This document shows positions 18,483-27,647 of a stretch of 64,000 nt of DNA, piece by piece. The stretch lies in contig CAYNTJ010000002.1 in assembly GCA_964400515.1 (NCBI GenBank), forward strand, positions 186,001-250,000. Reading direction: 5' to 3'. The translations under genes and the position numbers were made by a program. Positions within the stretch are counted from its first letter, which is position 1; the number at the start of each line of letters is the position of its first letter. The notes below the pieces were generated by a model. It had not been told where the DNA came from and did no database searches. It saw only the letters and a program-made list of their open reading frames with translations. The DNA is from JAAYHV01 sp964400515 (lineage in GTDB: Bacteria; Bacillota; Clostridia; Peptostreptococcales; Anaerovoracaceae).

Positions 18483-20512
18483 TATACGTTTAAGTACATA
18501 AGTATCCTTCCGCCATATTCAATGAATACAGGGGCAAATACCAGTGATACTATTGTCATAAGCTTTATCAATATATTGATAGAAGGACCGGATGTATCCT
18601 TGAACGGATCTCCTACAGTATCTCCTACTACGGCAGCTTTATGAGCATCAGAGCCCTTACCGCCATATACGCCGCTTTCAATATATTTCTTAGCATTATC
18701 CCATGCTCCACCGGCATTAGCCATCATTATAGCTAACAATACTCCCGATGAAAGAGAACCGGCAAGCATACCACCCAGAGCTTCTGAGCCTAAGAAAAGA
18801 CCCATTACTAAAGGAGCTATAATAGCCAAAAGTCCCGGAGCAACCATTTCTTTAAGGGCTGCTGCTGTTGATATATCTACGCATTTGGCATGGTCAGGTT
18901 TTTCGGTACCCTCCATGATTCCCGGATTTTCTCTAAACTGTCTTCTAACCTCTTCAATCATTTGGTTAGCTGCTTTACCTACTGAATTCATAGTCATGGC
19001 AGAGAATAAGAAAGGAAGCATAGCGCCTACAAATAAACCAACTATTACTATAGGGTTCAATAAGCTAATACCGCTTAAGTTTGTAACCTTTGCATATGAT
19101 GCAAATAATGCTAATGCAGTAAGTGCTGCAGAACCTATGGCAAAACCTTTACCAATAGCTGCAGTTGTGTTACCAACTGAATCTAAAGTATCTGTAATCT
19201 GTCTTACTTCTTCAGGTAATTCTGACATTTCGGCAATACCACCTGCATTATCAGAAACCGGTCCGTAAGCATCCACCGCAACAGTCATTCCCGCTGTGGA
19301 AAGCATACCTACTGCAGCAAGGGCAATACCATAAAGACCTACAAAGCTGTATGCAACCATAATTGCTACACAGATTAATAATATCGGCCATACTGTTGAC
19401 ATCATTCCAACGCCTAAACCACTGATTATAGTAGTTGCAGCACCGGTTTGAGATTGCTCTGCAATTGCTTTAACCGATTTATAACCATCTGAAGTGTATA
19501 TTTCAGTTAATTGACCAATTAATATACCTACAACTAAACCTGCTATAATTGCAAATGCATATGAATAATCACCCATAAGCTGTTTACTCATTATTATCGC
19601 AGCAACTATTACAATGCCACCACTTATATAAGTACCCATGTTAAGAGATTTCGCAGGATTTGATCCCTCGCTTCCTCTAACACACATGATACCTATTACT
19701 GATGCTATAATTCCGACAGCAGCTATCAATAATGGGAATAATGCAGCTGTTTGTTCACTAAACATAACGCTTCCGAAAGAATCATCAACCGCAACTGCAG
19801 CTAAAGTGATTGCAGAAATAATTGAACCAACATATGATTCAAACAAATCTGAACCCATTCCGGCTACGTCACCTACATTGTCACCTACGTTATCTGCTAT
19901 TACTGCAGGATTACGAGGATCATCTTCAGGTATACCTGCTTCAACTTTACCTACTAAATCAGCACCCACATCAGCAGCTTTAGTATAAATACCACCACCT
20001 ACTCTTCCAAATAGAGCCATGGATGAAGCACCAAGCCCAAAGCCTGTTACACACTCAGTAACTGTAGTTAAATCTAATGTTATAAAAATAATTCCAAGTC
20101 CAAGTAAACCAAGTCCGGTTACACATAGTCCCATAACAGCACCACTTCTGAATGCAATCTTTAATGCCTTAGGCATTCCTGATGTCATTGCGGCGTTTGC
20201 TGTTCTAACATTACCCAATGTAGCAACTTTCATTCCAAAGAAACCTGCAAGTACTGATAAAAGCGCACCAATTACATATAATATTGCGGTCATCCATCCG
20301 ATGAATACACCTATTAATAGGAATAATGCTATGATAACGATTATCATAGTTTTGTATTCTCTTCTTAGAAACGCCATAGCCCCCTCACGAATGAAACCCG
20401 CGATCTCCTTCATTCTATCGGTGCCTTCTTCAGCCTTTCCTACCCATGCAGCTAAAGAAAATGCAACTATTAATGCAATTGCTGCAGCGATAGGAACAAT
20501 CCAATTTAACAT
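18482..20512 (-). CDS. hppA: Membrane ion-translocating pyrophosphatase
   Basis: Couples pyrophosphate hydrolysis to H+ or Na+ export. The 676 residues include about 16 membrane segments and the catalytic DNVGDNVGDVAGMGSDLFES loop near 205-225. The sequence GNTTAAIGKGF near 445 has Ala where potassium-independent enzymes have Lys, so a K+-dependent enzyme is expected. Whether it pumps protons or sodium cannot be settled by eye. The ATG at 20512 follows GGGGAGG. It lies downstream of secG, separated by a hairpin. Confidence 0.95.
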   Translation of the reverse strand: MLNWIVPIAAAIALIVAFSLAAWVGKAEEGTDRMKEIAGFIREGAMAFLRREYKTMIIVIIALFLLIGVFIGWMTAILYVIGALLSVLAGFFGMKVATLGNVRTANAAMTSGMPKALKIAFRSGAVMGLCVTGLGLLGLGIIFITLDLTTVTECVTGFGLGASSMALFGRVGGGIYTKAADVGADLVGKVEAGIPEDDPRNPAVIADNVGDNVGDVAGMGSDLFESYVGSIISAITLAAVAVDDSFGSVMFSEQTAALFPLLIAAVGIIASVIGIMCVRGSEGSNPAKSLNMGTYISGGIVIVAAIIMSKQLMGDYSYAFAIIAGLVVGILIGQLTEIYTSDGYKSVKAIAEQSQTGAATTIISGLGVGMMSTVWPILLICVAIMVAYSFVGLYGIALAAVGMLSTAGMTVAVDAYGPVSDNAGGIAEMSELPEEVRQITDTLDSVGNTTAAIGKGFAIGSAALTALALFASYAKVTNLSGISLLNPIVIVGLFVGAMLPFLFSAMTMNSVGKAANQMIEEVRRQFRENPGIMEGTEKPDHAKCVDISTAAALKEMVAPGLLAIIAPLVMGLFLGSEALGGMLAGSLSSGVLLAIMMANAGGAWDNAKKYIESGVYGGKGSDAHKAAVVGDTVGDPFKDTSGPSINILIKLMTIVSLVFAPVFIEYGGRILMYLNV

Positions 20513-20540
20513 AAAAACCTCCCCTTGTCATTAATATATT

Positions 20541-20564
20541 TAGAGGTACCGCTAAGTACCTCTA
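20541..20564. terminator. Hairpin between secG and hppA
   Basis: TAGAGGTAC and GTACCTCTA form a 9 bp perfect stem with a 6-base loop. There is no strong T run, so it may be a weak terminator after secG or a leader hairpin of hppA. Confidence 0.5.
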
Positions 20565-20605
20565 TATTAGCAATTATTAATAAAGTAAATTAATAAGCTT
20601 TATTA

Positions 20606-20839
20606 TTAGTTGAATATTGCCACTATAACTAAAGCCAGTAGCACATATAATACCGCACATATAGTAGTTATTCTTGATAAAATAGCATCATAGCCTCTGC
20701 TTTTTTTCTTACCGAATAACTGTTCTGCTCCACCTGCAATAGAACCTGATAAACCTGCACTGTTTCCAGATTGAAGTAATATACTTCCGATTAATACCAA
20801 ACTAGCTATTACAAGGACAACCATTAAAAATGTCTCCAT
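20606..20839 (-). CDS. secG: Preprotein translocase subunit SecG
   Basis: Small 77-residue membrane protein with two hydrophobic segments (about 3-20 and 54-75) joined by the LLQSGNSAGLSGSIAGG loop typical of SecG. It is an accessory subunit of the SecYEG protein export channel. In many Firmicutes secG sits at the end of the glycolytic operon, and here it follows tpiA. The start is preceded by GGAGG. Confidence 0.93.
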   Translation of the reverse strand: METFLMVVLVIASLVLIGSILLQSGNSAGLSGSIAGGAEQLFGKKKSRGYDAILSRITTICAVLYVLLALVIVAIFN

Positions 20840-20893
20840 GTCTTACCTCCTAATTAAATAACTATGTTAGTTTACCACATAAGCATCAAAAAA

Positions 20894-21661
20894 TCAATGT
20901 TTTTTTATAAAAAACGCCCTGCTGCATATATCAGAAAACTTAGAAGCATCAAGGCTTGCACCGCCTACCAAAGCTCCGTCTATATTAGGCATCCCCAGTA
21001 TCTCCTCCGCATTGTTTTGATTAACGCTTCCTCCATACTGGATTATAACATTTTCCGCAGTATTTTCATCATAGTTTTCTTTTATGAATTCCCTAATAAA
21101 CTTACAGACCTCCTCAGCTTGATTAGGAGTTGCGGTTTCGCCTGTCCCTATGGCCCAAATGGGCTCATAAGCTATGGTTATATCTGATATATCGTTTTTA
21201 TCCAAATCCATAAGGCACTTTTCCAATTGTCCCTTAACATGGGAAAGGGCCATGCCCTTTTTCCTTATTTCAAGATTTTCTCCCACACAAAGTATCGGTT
21301 TTACTCCGACTTCAAGCAAGGCCTTAATCTTTTTATTAATAATAGAGTCCTTCTCATAAAAAAGCTCTCTTCTTTCAGAGTGACCAACTATGCAGTAATC
21401 CAAATCTATATCCTTGAGCATTTTAGGAGAAATCTCTCCGGTAAATGCTCCCTCCTTTTGGAAGTATACATTCTGTGCCCCCACCTTAAGATTAGAATCC
21501 TTTAAATTTTCCTTGAGCAACATCAAATAAACATATGGTGCTATTATAGCCGCTTCAACATTCTCATGATCCTTAAGTTCCTTAATCTTCTCTATGAATT
21601 CCATGGTACTTGAAGCTGTTTTGTTCATTTTCCAGTTACCGGCTATAAAGATTCTTCTCAT
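20894..21661 (-). CDS. tpiA: Triosephosphate isomerase
   Basis: Interconverts dihydroxyacetone phosphate and glyceraldehyde 3-phosphate. The 255-residue barrel has the substrate lysine in AGNWKMNK (about residue 12), the catalytic histidine in VGHSERR near 97, glutamate in AYEPIWAIGTG near 168, and the phosphate loop YGGSV near 212. It starts 9 bases after the pgk stop and is in the same frame as pgk, separated by UAG and three sense codons. Confidence 0.97.
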   Translation of the reverse strand: MRRIFIAGNWKMNKTASSTMEFIEKIKELKDHENVEAAIIAPYVYLMLLKENLKDSNLKVGAQNVYFQKEGAFTGEISPKMLKDIDLDYCIVGHSERRELFYEKDSIINKKIKALLEVGVKPILCVGENLEIRKKGMALSHVKGQLEKCLMDLDKNDISDITIAYEPIWAIGTGETATPNQAEEVCKFIREFIKENYDENTAENVIIQYGGSVNQNNAEEILGMPNIDGALVGGASLDASKFSDICSRAFFIKKH

Positions 21662-21670
21662 GGCTTCCTC

Positions 21671-22855
21671 CTATTTATCATCCAACACAGCAATTCCGGG
21701 TAAAACTTTACCCTCTAGGTATTCCATGGAGGCACCGCCCCCTGTGGAGATATGTGTCATTTTATCTCCCAATCCGAATTTATGAACAGCAGCCGCCGAA
21801 TCACCGCCCCCCACTATGGTGGTTGCCTTTAATTCGCTTAGGCACTCGGCTATCTTTTTTGTGCCCACCGCAAAATTATCCAGTTCGAAAACTCCCATTG
21901 GGCCATTCCATACCACAGTATTTGCTTTATTAATAATATCACAGAATCTTTTTATGGATTTTGGACCTATATCAAGTCCCATCTTGTCATTTGGTATTTT
22001 ATCGCAATCATAATATCCAAAGGGTGAATCATTGGAGAATTCATTAGCCGCAACCACATCCAAAGGAAGCACGAGTTCCACCTTGTTCTTTTCTGCCAGC
22101 TCCATAATTTCCCTTGCCATAGGTATGCTTTCCACATCCAATATGGATATTCCCACATTATATCCCAATGCCTTATAAAAGGTATATATCATTCCCCCGG
22201 ATACTATCAAGGTATCCACCTTGCTAAGGAGATTCTTCATAACGGGAACCTTATCCTTAACCTTAGCACCACCCATTATGGCAACAAAAGGTCTTGCGGG
22301 ATTTTCTACAGCTTCATTTAGGTATTTGATTTCCTTTTCAATTAAAAATCCGGAAACCGCAGGTAAGTAATGGGCAATTCCCTCGGTGGAGCAGTGGGCC
22401 CTATGGGATGTTCCAAAGGCTTCCTGTACAAAAACATCCCCCAGCGATGCCAATTGCTTTGAAAATGTTTCTTCGTTGGCCGTTTCTTCTTCCCTGAACC
22501 TAACATTTTCCAAAAGCACCACCTGGCCATCCTCCATGGAATTGACCTTTTCTCTTATCTCATCATCCACCACAACATCAGATTGAAGAAAATCTACCTT
22601 CTTATCTAAAAGCTCAGATAGCCTTATGGCCACCGGTCTTAGGGTAAAGTCCGGATTTGCTTTTCCCTTTGGTCTTCCCAAATGAGACATAAGAATTACC
22701 TTAGCGCCTTCATTTATCAAATAATTAATTGTGGGAAGAGCCGCTACTATTCTGGAATCATCTGTAATTCTACCACCCTCTAAGGGTACATTAAAATCAC
22801 AGCGAACCATTGCTGTTCTTCCTCCTAATTCAATATCTCTGACAGTCTTTTTCAT
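21671..22855 (-). CDS. pgk: Phosphoglycerate kinase
   Basis: Transfers phosphate from 1,3-bisphosphoglycerate to ADP. The 394 residues form the two-lobed PGK fold, with the signature RCDFNVPLEGG near residue 18, SHLGRPKG near 58, and nucleotide-site motifs GGAKVKDK and GGGDSAAA. Length is standard. It sits between gap and tpiA. Both gap and pgk end in UAG that doubles as part of the next gene's TAGGAGG ribosome site. Confidence 0.97.
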   Translation of the reverse strand: MKKTVRDIELGGRTAMVRCDFNVPLEGGRITDDSRIVAALPTINYLINEGAKVILMSHLGRPKGKANPDFTLRPVAIRLSELLDKKVDFLQSDVVVDDEIREKVNSMEDGQVVLLENVRFREEETANEETFSKQLASLGDVFVQEAFGTSHRAHCSTEGIAHYLPAVSGFLIEKEIKYLNEAVENPARPFVAIMGGAKVKDKVPVMKNLLSKVDTLIVSGGMIYTFYKALGYNVGISILDVESIPMAREIMELAEKNKVELVLPLDVVAANEFSNDSPFGYYDCDKIPNDKMGLDIGPKSIKRFCDIINKANTVVWNGPMGVFELDNFAVGTKKIAECLSELKATTIVGGGDSAAAVHKFGLGDKMTHISTGGGASMEYLEGKVLPGIAVLDDK

Positions 22856-22868
22856 GACCCGAAGCCTC

Positions 22869-23882
22869 CTATTCGTGATCCACTTTATACATATGTCTTA
22901 TCATTTCCAAGGTTTTTGCCGAATAACCGAATTCATTATCATAAAATGATATTAGTTTAAACCATTTATCATTCATTTCTATACCTTCTCTGGCATCAAA
23001 AATCGAAGTATGAGCATCCCCTATGAAGTCAGATGATACTACTTCATCATCCACATATTCAAGTACTCCCTTCATATATGTCTTAGAAGCTTCACACATT
23101 TTCTCGCATATTTCTTCGTAGGAAGTGGATTTCTTAAGCTTTACATTTAAGTCAACAACAGAAACATCAGAAATAGGAACTCTATATGAAATTCCAGTCA
23201 TTTTACCTTTTAAATCAGGAATTACAAGACCTACGGCTTTAGCCGCTCCTGTAGTTGATGGTATGATGTTGCCAAATACCGACCTTCCCCTTCTCCAGTC
23301 TTTTTCGGACCTCATATCTACAACGGACTGTTTTGCCGTTGCGGCATGTATGGTGGACATCAGTCCCCCTTCTATTCCAAAATAGTCATTTAGTACCTTA
23401 CATGTAGGTGCTAAGCAATTGGTTGTGCATGAAGCATTGGAAATTACATCATATTCCTTTATATATGTATCCTGGTTAACTCCGAATACAAAGGTAGGTG
23501 TTTCTTCATCCTTTGCAGGTGCTGATATTATAACTTTCTTAGCGCCGGCTTCAAGATGCGCCTTTGCTTTTTCCGTGGTATTATATGCCCCTGTACCTTC
23601 CATTATATATTCCGCTCCGCACTCGGCCCACGGTATGTTTTTTGCATCACTTTCACTAAAAACAGGTACTTTTTTACCGTTGATTATGAGGCCTTTATCA
23701 TAATGACCCAATTCCTTTGGAAATCTTCCAAAAACAGAATCGTATCTAAGCATATATTCCATATATTCGATATCTGCGTTTCTTTTATTTATACCGGCTA
23801 TTTCAACATCTTCCATATCCATAGCAGCCCTAATCACCACTCTGCTGATTCTTCCGAACCCGCTAATACCAATTTTAATCAT
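22869..23882 (-). CDS. gap: Glyceraldehyde-3-phosphate dehydrogenase, type I
   Basis: Oxidises glyceraldehyde 3-phosphate in glycolysis. The 337-residue enzyme has the catalytic cysteine in NASCTTNC near residue 152 and the expected histidine in the later STIHAATAKQ region. Two points are odd. The dinucleotide loop reads GFGRISR rather than GFGRIGR. The stretch after the second strand reads GINKRN, where NAD-specific enzymes have an acidic INDL. This raises the possibility of NADP use. It is the first glycolytic gene after rpoN. Confidence 0.95.
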   Translation of the reverse strand: MIKIGISGFGRISRVVIRAAMDMEDVEIAGINKRNADIEYMEYMLRYDSVFGRFPKELGHYDKGLIINGKKVPVFSESDAKNIPWAECGAEYIMEGTGAYNTTEKAKAHLEAGAKKVIISAPAKDEETPTFVFGVNQDTYIKEYDVISNASCTTNCLAPTCKVLNDYFGIEGGLMSTIHAATAKQSVVDMRSEKDWRRGRSVFGNIIPSTTGAAKAVGLVIPDLKGKMTGISYRVPISDVSVVDLNVKLKKSTSYEEICEKMCEASKTYMKGVLEYVDDEVVSSDFIGDAHTSIFDAREGIEMNDKWFKLISFYDNEFGYSAKTLEMIRHMYKVDHE

Positions 23883-23923
23883 TTTCTCATTTTCCTCCTT
23901 GAATTAAAAACAGCTGATTTATA

Positions 23924-25303
23924 TTAATATCTTCTTCGTTTTGACGAAGATAGAATATTCATATCTTCCCTGTATTTTGCAACAGTTCTTCTTTTTATCT
24001 CAATGCCCTTTTCGTTAAGCATTTCAACAATTCTTTGGTCACTTAATGGCTTTTTGGTGTCTTCTGCATCAATAAATTCCTTTATGAAATACTTGATGCT
24101 GTTTGAAGAAATTTTTCCGTCACTTCCGCTTACCCCGGAAGTAAAGAAATACTTCAGCTCAAAGCACCCCCTGGGACTTTGCATATATTTACCGTTTATT
24201 GCTCTGCTAACTGTGGATTCATGAATCCCTATTTGTTCGGCAACCTCTTTAAGTGTCATGGTTTTTAAATATTTTGTACCATTATCAAAAAATTCCCTCT
24301 GATGTTCCACAATGGTTTTCGAAACCGATAAAAGGGTTTCTTTCCTCTGCTCGATACTTTTAATAAGCCACATGGCAGAATTATATCTCTCATCCAAATA
24401 GCTGTTCACATCCTTACTGTATGAGGCTTCTTTTGATACCTTCCTATAATATGAGCTCACCATGAGTTTAGGCACACTCTCATCTAGCAAAGTCACAATA
24501 TATTCTTCATTTTCTTTCTCCACCCTGATTTCCGGAACAATATATCTCGTATTATCCCCGGTGGAATAAGCTCTTCCCGGTTTAGGCTCCAAGGTTTTTA
24601 TTAAATCCGACAATGCCTGTATTTCCATTATATCAACATTAAGCTCTCTTGCTATACATGACAGCTTGTTCGATGCCAGATCTTCCAAATAGTTTTCCAC
24701 TATGTTTCTGATACAGTTGTTCATTATATGCCTTTGCTCCAGCTGCAGCAGCAAACACTCGGAAAGGTTTCTAGCCCCCACTCCCGATGGTTCAAAGGTT
24801 TGTATAAGCTTTAATATTCTTAAAATATCTTCTTCATTTACACATAGGGCTTTAGAAATTTCCTCTATGCTTAATGTAAGATATCCGTTATCATCTATTG
24901 CTTCAATTATAAATTCACCTATTTGGTAATCCTTCTTTGATAATTTTAAAAACGAAAGCTGCATACTCAATTCATCAAAAAGTGTAATATCAGCTGTAGC
25001 AAAATCCTCAAGGGAGAATTCATTTTCATCCCTGTTATAGTATTGCCTGTAGCTGATATCATCATATTGTCCTTCTATAATCTTATCCCTTAATTCTCTG
25101 TCTATATCGGAATTGTCCTTTTTTTCTTCTGTATCAGAAGAAACCGGCTGCTTTTCCAGCACCGGGTTTTTAGTAAGCTCCTCTTCAATATATGTATTCA
25201 GTTCGTGATAATTAAATTGAAGTATTTTTATAGCTTGTATAAGCTCCGGAGTCATTGATAATTGTTGTTTTTGTTCAATTGTCAAATTGTAGCTTAATTT
25301 CAT
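23924..25303 (-). CDS. rpoN: RNA polymerase sigma-54 factor
   Basis: Alternative sigma factor that needs AAA+ activators. The roughly 459-residue protein has the N-terminal Gln/Leu-rich activator region (QKQQLSMTPELIQAIKILQ), a core-binding region, a helix-turn-helix (about 355-400), and a C-terminal RpoN box variant RRTVAKYRE just before the end. The ATG at 25303 is preceded by TTGAGG. No sigma-54 activator gene or clear -24/-12 promoter was found in the window. It lies directly upstream of gap. Confidence 0.94.
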   Translation of the reverse strand: MKLSYNLTIEQKQQLSMTPELIQAIKILQFNYHELNTYIEEELTKNPVLEKQPVSSDTEEKKDNSDIDRELRDKIIEGQYDDISYRQYYNRDENEFSLEDFATADITLFDELSMQLSFLKLSKKDYQIGEFIIEAIDDNGYLTLSIEEISKALCVNEEDILRILKLIQTFEPSGVGARNLSECLLLQLEQRHIMNNCIRNIVENYLEDLASNKLSCIARELNVDIMEIQALSDLIKTLEPKPGRAYSTGDNTRYIVPEIRVEKENEEYIVTLLDESVPKLMVSSYYRKVSKEASYSKDVNSYLDERYNSAMWLIKSIEQRKETLLSVSKTIVEHQREFFDNGTKYLKTMTLKEVAEQIGIHESTVSRAINGKYMQSPRGCFELKYFFTSGVSGSDGKISSNSIKYFIKEFIDAEDTKKPLSDQRIVEMLNEKGIEIKRRTVAKYREDMNILSSSKRRRY

Positions 25304-25396
25304 TTTTTCCTCAATCTTTTGCAAATTTCATACCAATTAAATTCTCTATACAGTATAACACAAAGCAAAATAATTTCAACCATTATTAATTTATTA

Positions 25397-25425
25397 TTGA
25401 CATATGCTCATAACTATGTTAGTAT
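25397..25425 (+). promoter_or_regulatory. Probable promoter and operator of the DUF5320-DUF134 pair
   Basis: TTGACA (25397-25402) and TAGTAT (25420-25425) are 17 bases apart. The spacer holds an imperfect CATA...TATG dyad, and CATATG recurs at 25445, which suggests an operator, perhaps for the DUF134 protein. Confidence 0.5.
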
Positions 25426-25481
25426 TCATATATAAGGTAATGGTCATATGACAATAACTATTTTAGAAAGGATGGTGCTGT

Positions 25482-25682
25482 ATGCCTAGATTTGATAAAA
25501 CCGGCCCAAAGGGCGAAGGCCCAATGACAGGAAGAGGTCTTGGTCAATGTAATACTGATTCTGAAAATATCAAAGAAGAAGATTTGACATATGGAAGAGG
25601 CCTGGGACTTGGCTTTGGCAGAAGACCCAGAAGATGCATGGGAAGAGGCTTAAGAGGCGGCTTCGGAAGAGGAAGATGGTAA
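25482..25682 (+). CDS. DUF5320 Gly/Arg-rich small protein
   Basis: A 66-residue basic protein that begins with MPRFDKTGPKGEGPMTGRG, the hallmark of DUF5320 proteins, and ends in Gly/Arg repeats with a single cysteine at each end. The family often neighbours DUF134 and MRP/NifX-type metal-cluster genes in anaerobes, but its function is not known. A good AGGATGG-type site precedes the ATG. It is followed after 6 bases by DUF134. Confidence 0.8.
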   Translation: MPRFDKTGPKGEGPMTGRGLGQCNTDSENIKEEDLTYGRGLGLGFGRRPRRCMGRGLRGGFGRGRW

Positions 25683-25688
25683 ACGCCT

Positions 25689-26051
25689 ATGCCAAGACCG
25701 ATAAAGCTTAGAACAATTGGTTATATACCAAAAATTAAAAACTTCATACCCTCCCAAGATGAATTATCATCTTGTGTGGAATATAACAGTTTGACTACTG
25801 TTGAAATTGAAGCTATTCGACTAAAGGATCAATTGGGTCTTGATCAAAACGAATGTGCTATATACATGAATGTATCACGCCCTACCTTTGCCAGGATTTT
25901 AACTTCTGCCAGAACTAAAATCGCTGATAGTTTAATAAATGGTAAAGGTATATATATAGATAATGATATTAATACCGAGTACATGCCTCATGGCAGAGGA
26001 AGAGGTCGTGGCCGAGGCTGTGGCAAAGGTTTAGGACGTAACATGAAATAA
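25689..26051 (+). CDS. DUF134 family putative DNA-binding protein
   Basis: A 120-residue protein with the DUF134 N-terminus MPRPIKLRTIGYIPK, then a helix-turn-helix like sigma region 4 (about residues 37-85: VEIEAIRLKDQLGLDQNE and VSRPTFARILTSAR). A Gly/Arg tail containing one cysteine follows and resembles the partner DUF5320 protein. It probably regulates transcription, perhaps of its own operon. The signal it senses is unknown. Confidence 0.83.
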   Translation: MPRPIKLRTIGYIPKIKNFIPSQDELSSCVEYNSLTTVEIEAIRLKDQLGLDQNECAIYMNVSRPTFARILTSARTKIADSLINGKGIYIDNDINTEYMPHGRGRGRGRGCGKGLGRNMK

Positions 26052-26074
26052 GGCTGCATATGCAGTCTTTTTTC
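26051..26074. terminator. Intrinsic terminator between DUF134 and trmL
   Basis: AGGCTGCA and TGCAGTCT form an 8 bp stem (one G-T pair) with a 2-base loop and a run of T residues on the plus strand. Confidence 0.75.
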
Positions 26075-26543
26075 ATTCCAAGCCGGGATAACCCAACTGC
26101 CTTAATGCCTCGAACAAAATTATATTTGCCGAGTTTGAAAGATTTAGCGATCTAAGCCTGGTATTTTCACTCATGGGAATTCTAATTGCCATTTCTTTTC
26201 TTTCTTCTATGAAATCCTTGGGAAGACCCTTTGTTTCCCTTCCAAAAAGAATCATATCCCCATCCATAAATTCTACATCACTATATCTGTTTCCGCCCTT
26301 TGTCGTAGCAAGATACATTGTAGCATCCCTGTATTTGTCTAAGAATTCGCCAAAGCTTTCATGAATCTCTAATTTTACATGCTCCCAATAATCAAGGCCT
26401 GCCCTTCTTACCGATTTATCATCTATATTAAAACCTAAGGGTTTTACCAGATGCAAAACTGTATCAGTGGCTGCACATGTTCTGGCAATGTTACCGGTAT
26501 TTTGTGGTATTTCCGGTTCTACAAAAACTATATGTATTGGCAT
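26073..26543 (-). CDS. trmL: tRNA (cytidine/uridine-34 2'-O)-methyltransferase
   Basis: SPOUT-fold SAM enzyme that methylates the wobble ribose of tRNA-Leu. The 156-residue chain has the motifs FVEPEIPQNTGNIAR (about 6-20), FGRETKGLP near 97, and the knot region IPMSENTRLRSLNLSNSA near 120-137. Length is typical for TrmL/YibK. It stands alone, convergent with DUF134. Confidence 0.94.
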   Translation of the reverse strand: MPIHIVFVEPEIPQNTGNIARTCAATDTVLHLVKPLGFNIDDKSVRRAGLDYWEHVKLEIHESFGEFLDKYRDATMYLATTKGGNRYSDVEFMDGDMILFGRETKGLPKDFIEERKEMAIRIPMSENTRLRSLNLSNSANIILFEALRQLGYPGLE

Positions 26544-26673
26544 ATTTATTTCCTTTCTTTAATTCTTAAAAATTATATAACGGCATATAGCACATGTCAA
26601 TTTTTTTCAAAAAAACAAGACAAAGCAATAAAAATATTATATAATGCTATGTAGCAATTACAGGGGGTATTTT

Positions 26674-27645
26674 ATGAAGGAAATAAAAATCGGAATACTT
26701 GGTTTTGGTAATGTGGGCGGAGGCACCTATTCTATACTAAATGATAATCACGACTTGATTAAAGATAGAACAGATTGCAGCATCAAGGTTAAAAAAATCC
26801 TGGTAAATGATATTAATAAAGAAAGAAAATTTACTGTGGATAAGTCACTTTTAACAGCTGACGCAAATGAAATATTAGATGATGAATCAATTGATATAGT
26901 TGTGGAGGCTTTAGGGGGTATAGAACCGGGAACCGGTTATATATTAAAGGCTCTAAGAAAAGGAAAGCATGTTGTTACGGCAAATAAGGCGGCGGTTGCA
27001 AATAGCTATGAGCTGCTTAATAGCGAGGCGAAAAAGAATAATGCTTTACTGCTTACCGAGGCATGCGTAGCTGGAGCAATACCGGCCTTAACGTCCATAA
27101 AGACTGCCTTGCAGGGCAATAGGTTTTATGAAGTAAGCGGTATACTAAACGGTACCACCAACTATATACTTTCTAAAATGTATGATGAGGGATTACCTTA
27201 TGATTCCGTATTAAAGGATGCAAAGGAAAAAGGCTTTGCGGAGCTTGATCCAACAGATGATGTTATGGGTATTGATGTTGCAAATAAGCTTTCAATTTTA
27301 ATATCATTGGTATTTGGCAGATATGTAAGCCCTAATAATATACCTACCAAAGGCATAAATTCGATAACAGAGAAAGATATTGAGAATGCAAAGGAAAAAG
27401 GAAGTAAAATAAAGCTTATAGGCTCTGCCCTAATTGATGATACGGGAGAGCTTAAATATATGGTTAAACCCATGGAAATTTCAAAAAATCACCCGTTATA
27501 CAATGTTGACAATGAGTTTAATGCAGTATATATAAAGGGTGATGCCTTTGGAGAGCTGATGTATTACGGAAAAGGCGCCGGACCTCTTCCAACCGGTAGT
27601 GCGGTTGTGGGAGATATAATATCAATAGTAAAAAATTGGAGGTAA
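26674..27645 (+). CDS. hom: Homoserine dehydrogenase
   Basis: Reduces aspartate semialdehyde to homoserine for threonine and methionine synthesis. The Rossmann motif GFGNVGGGTYSIL is near residue 9, the VTANKA motif near 100, and the catalytic LNGTTNYILS and FAELDPTDDVMGIDVANKL stretches follow. At 323 residues it lacks the C-terminal ACT domain of longer enzymes, so threonine feedback through ACT is not expected. The ATG at 26674 follows GGGGG. Confidence 0.93.
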   Translation: MKEIKIGILGFGNVGGGTYSILNDNHDLIKDRTDCSIKVKKILVNDINKERKFTVDKSLLTADANEILDDESIDIVVEALGGIEPGTGYILKALRKGKHVVTANKAAVANSYELLNSEAKKNNALLLTEACVAGAIPALTSIKTALQGNRFYEVSGILNGTTNYILSKMYDEGLPYDSVLKDAKEKGFAELDPTDDVMGIDVANKLSILISLVFGRYVSPNNIPTKGINSITEKDIENAKEKGSKIKLIGSALIDDTGELKYMVKPMEISKNHPLYNVDNEFNAVYIKGDAFGELMYYGKGAGPLPTGSAVVGDIISIVKNWR

Positions 27646-27647
27646 AG

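Noticed and set aside
20019..20534. A plus-strand reading frame of 171 residues opposite hppA
   Set aside because: It is a shadow of the GC-biased hppA codons. Low-complexity Pro/Ala/Ile content and no ribosome site argue against it.
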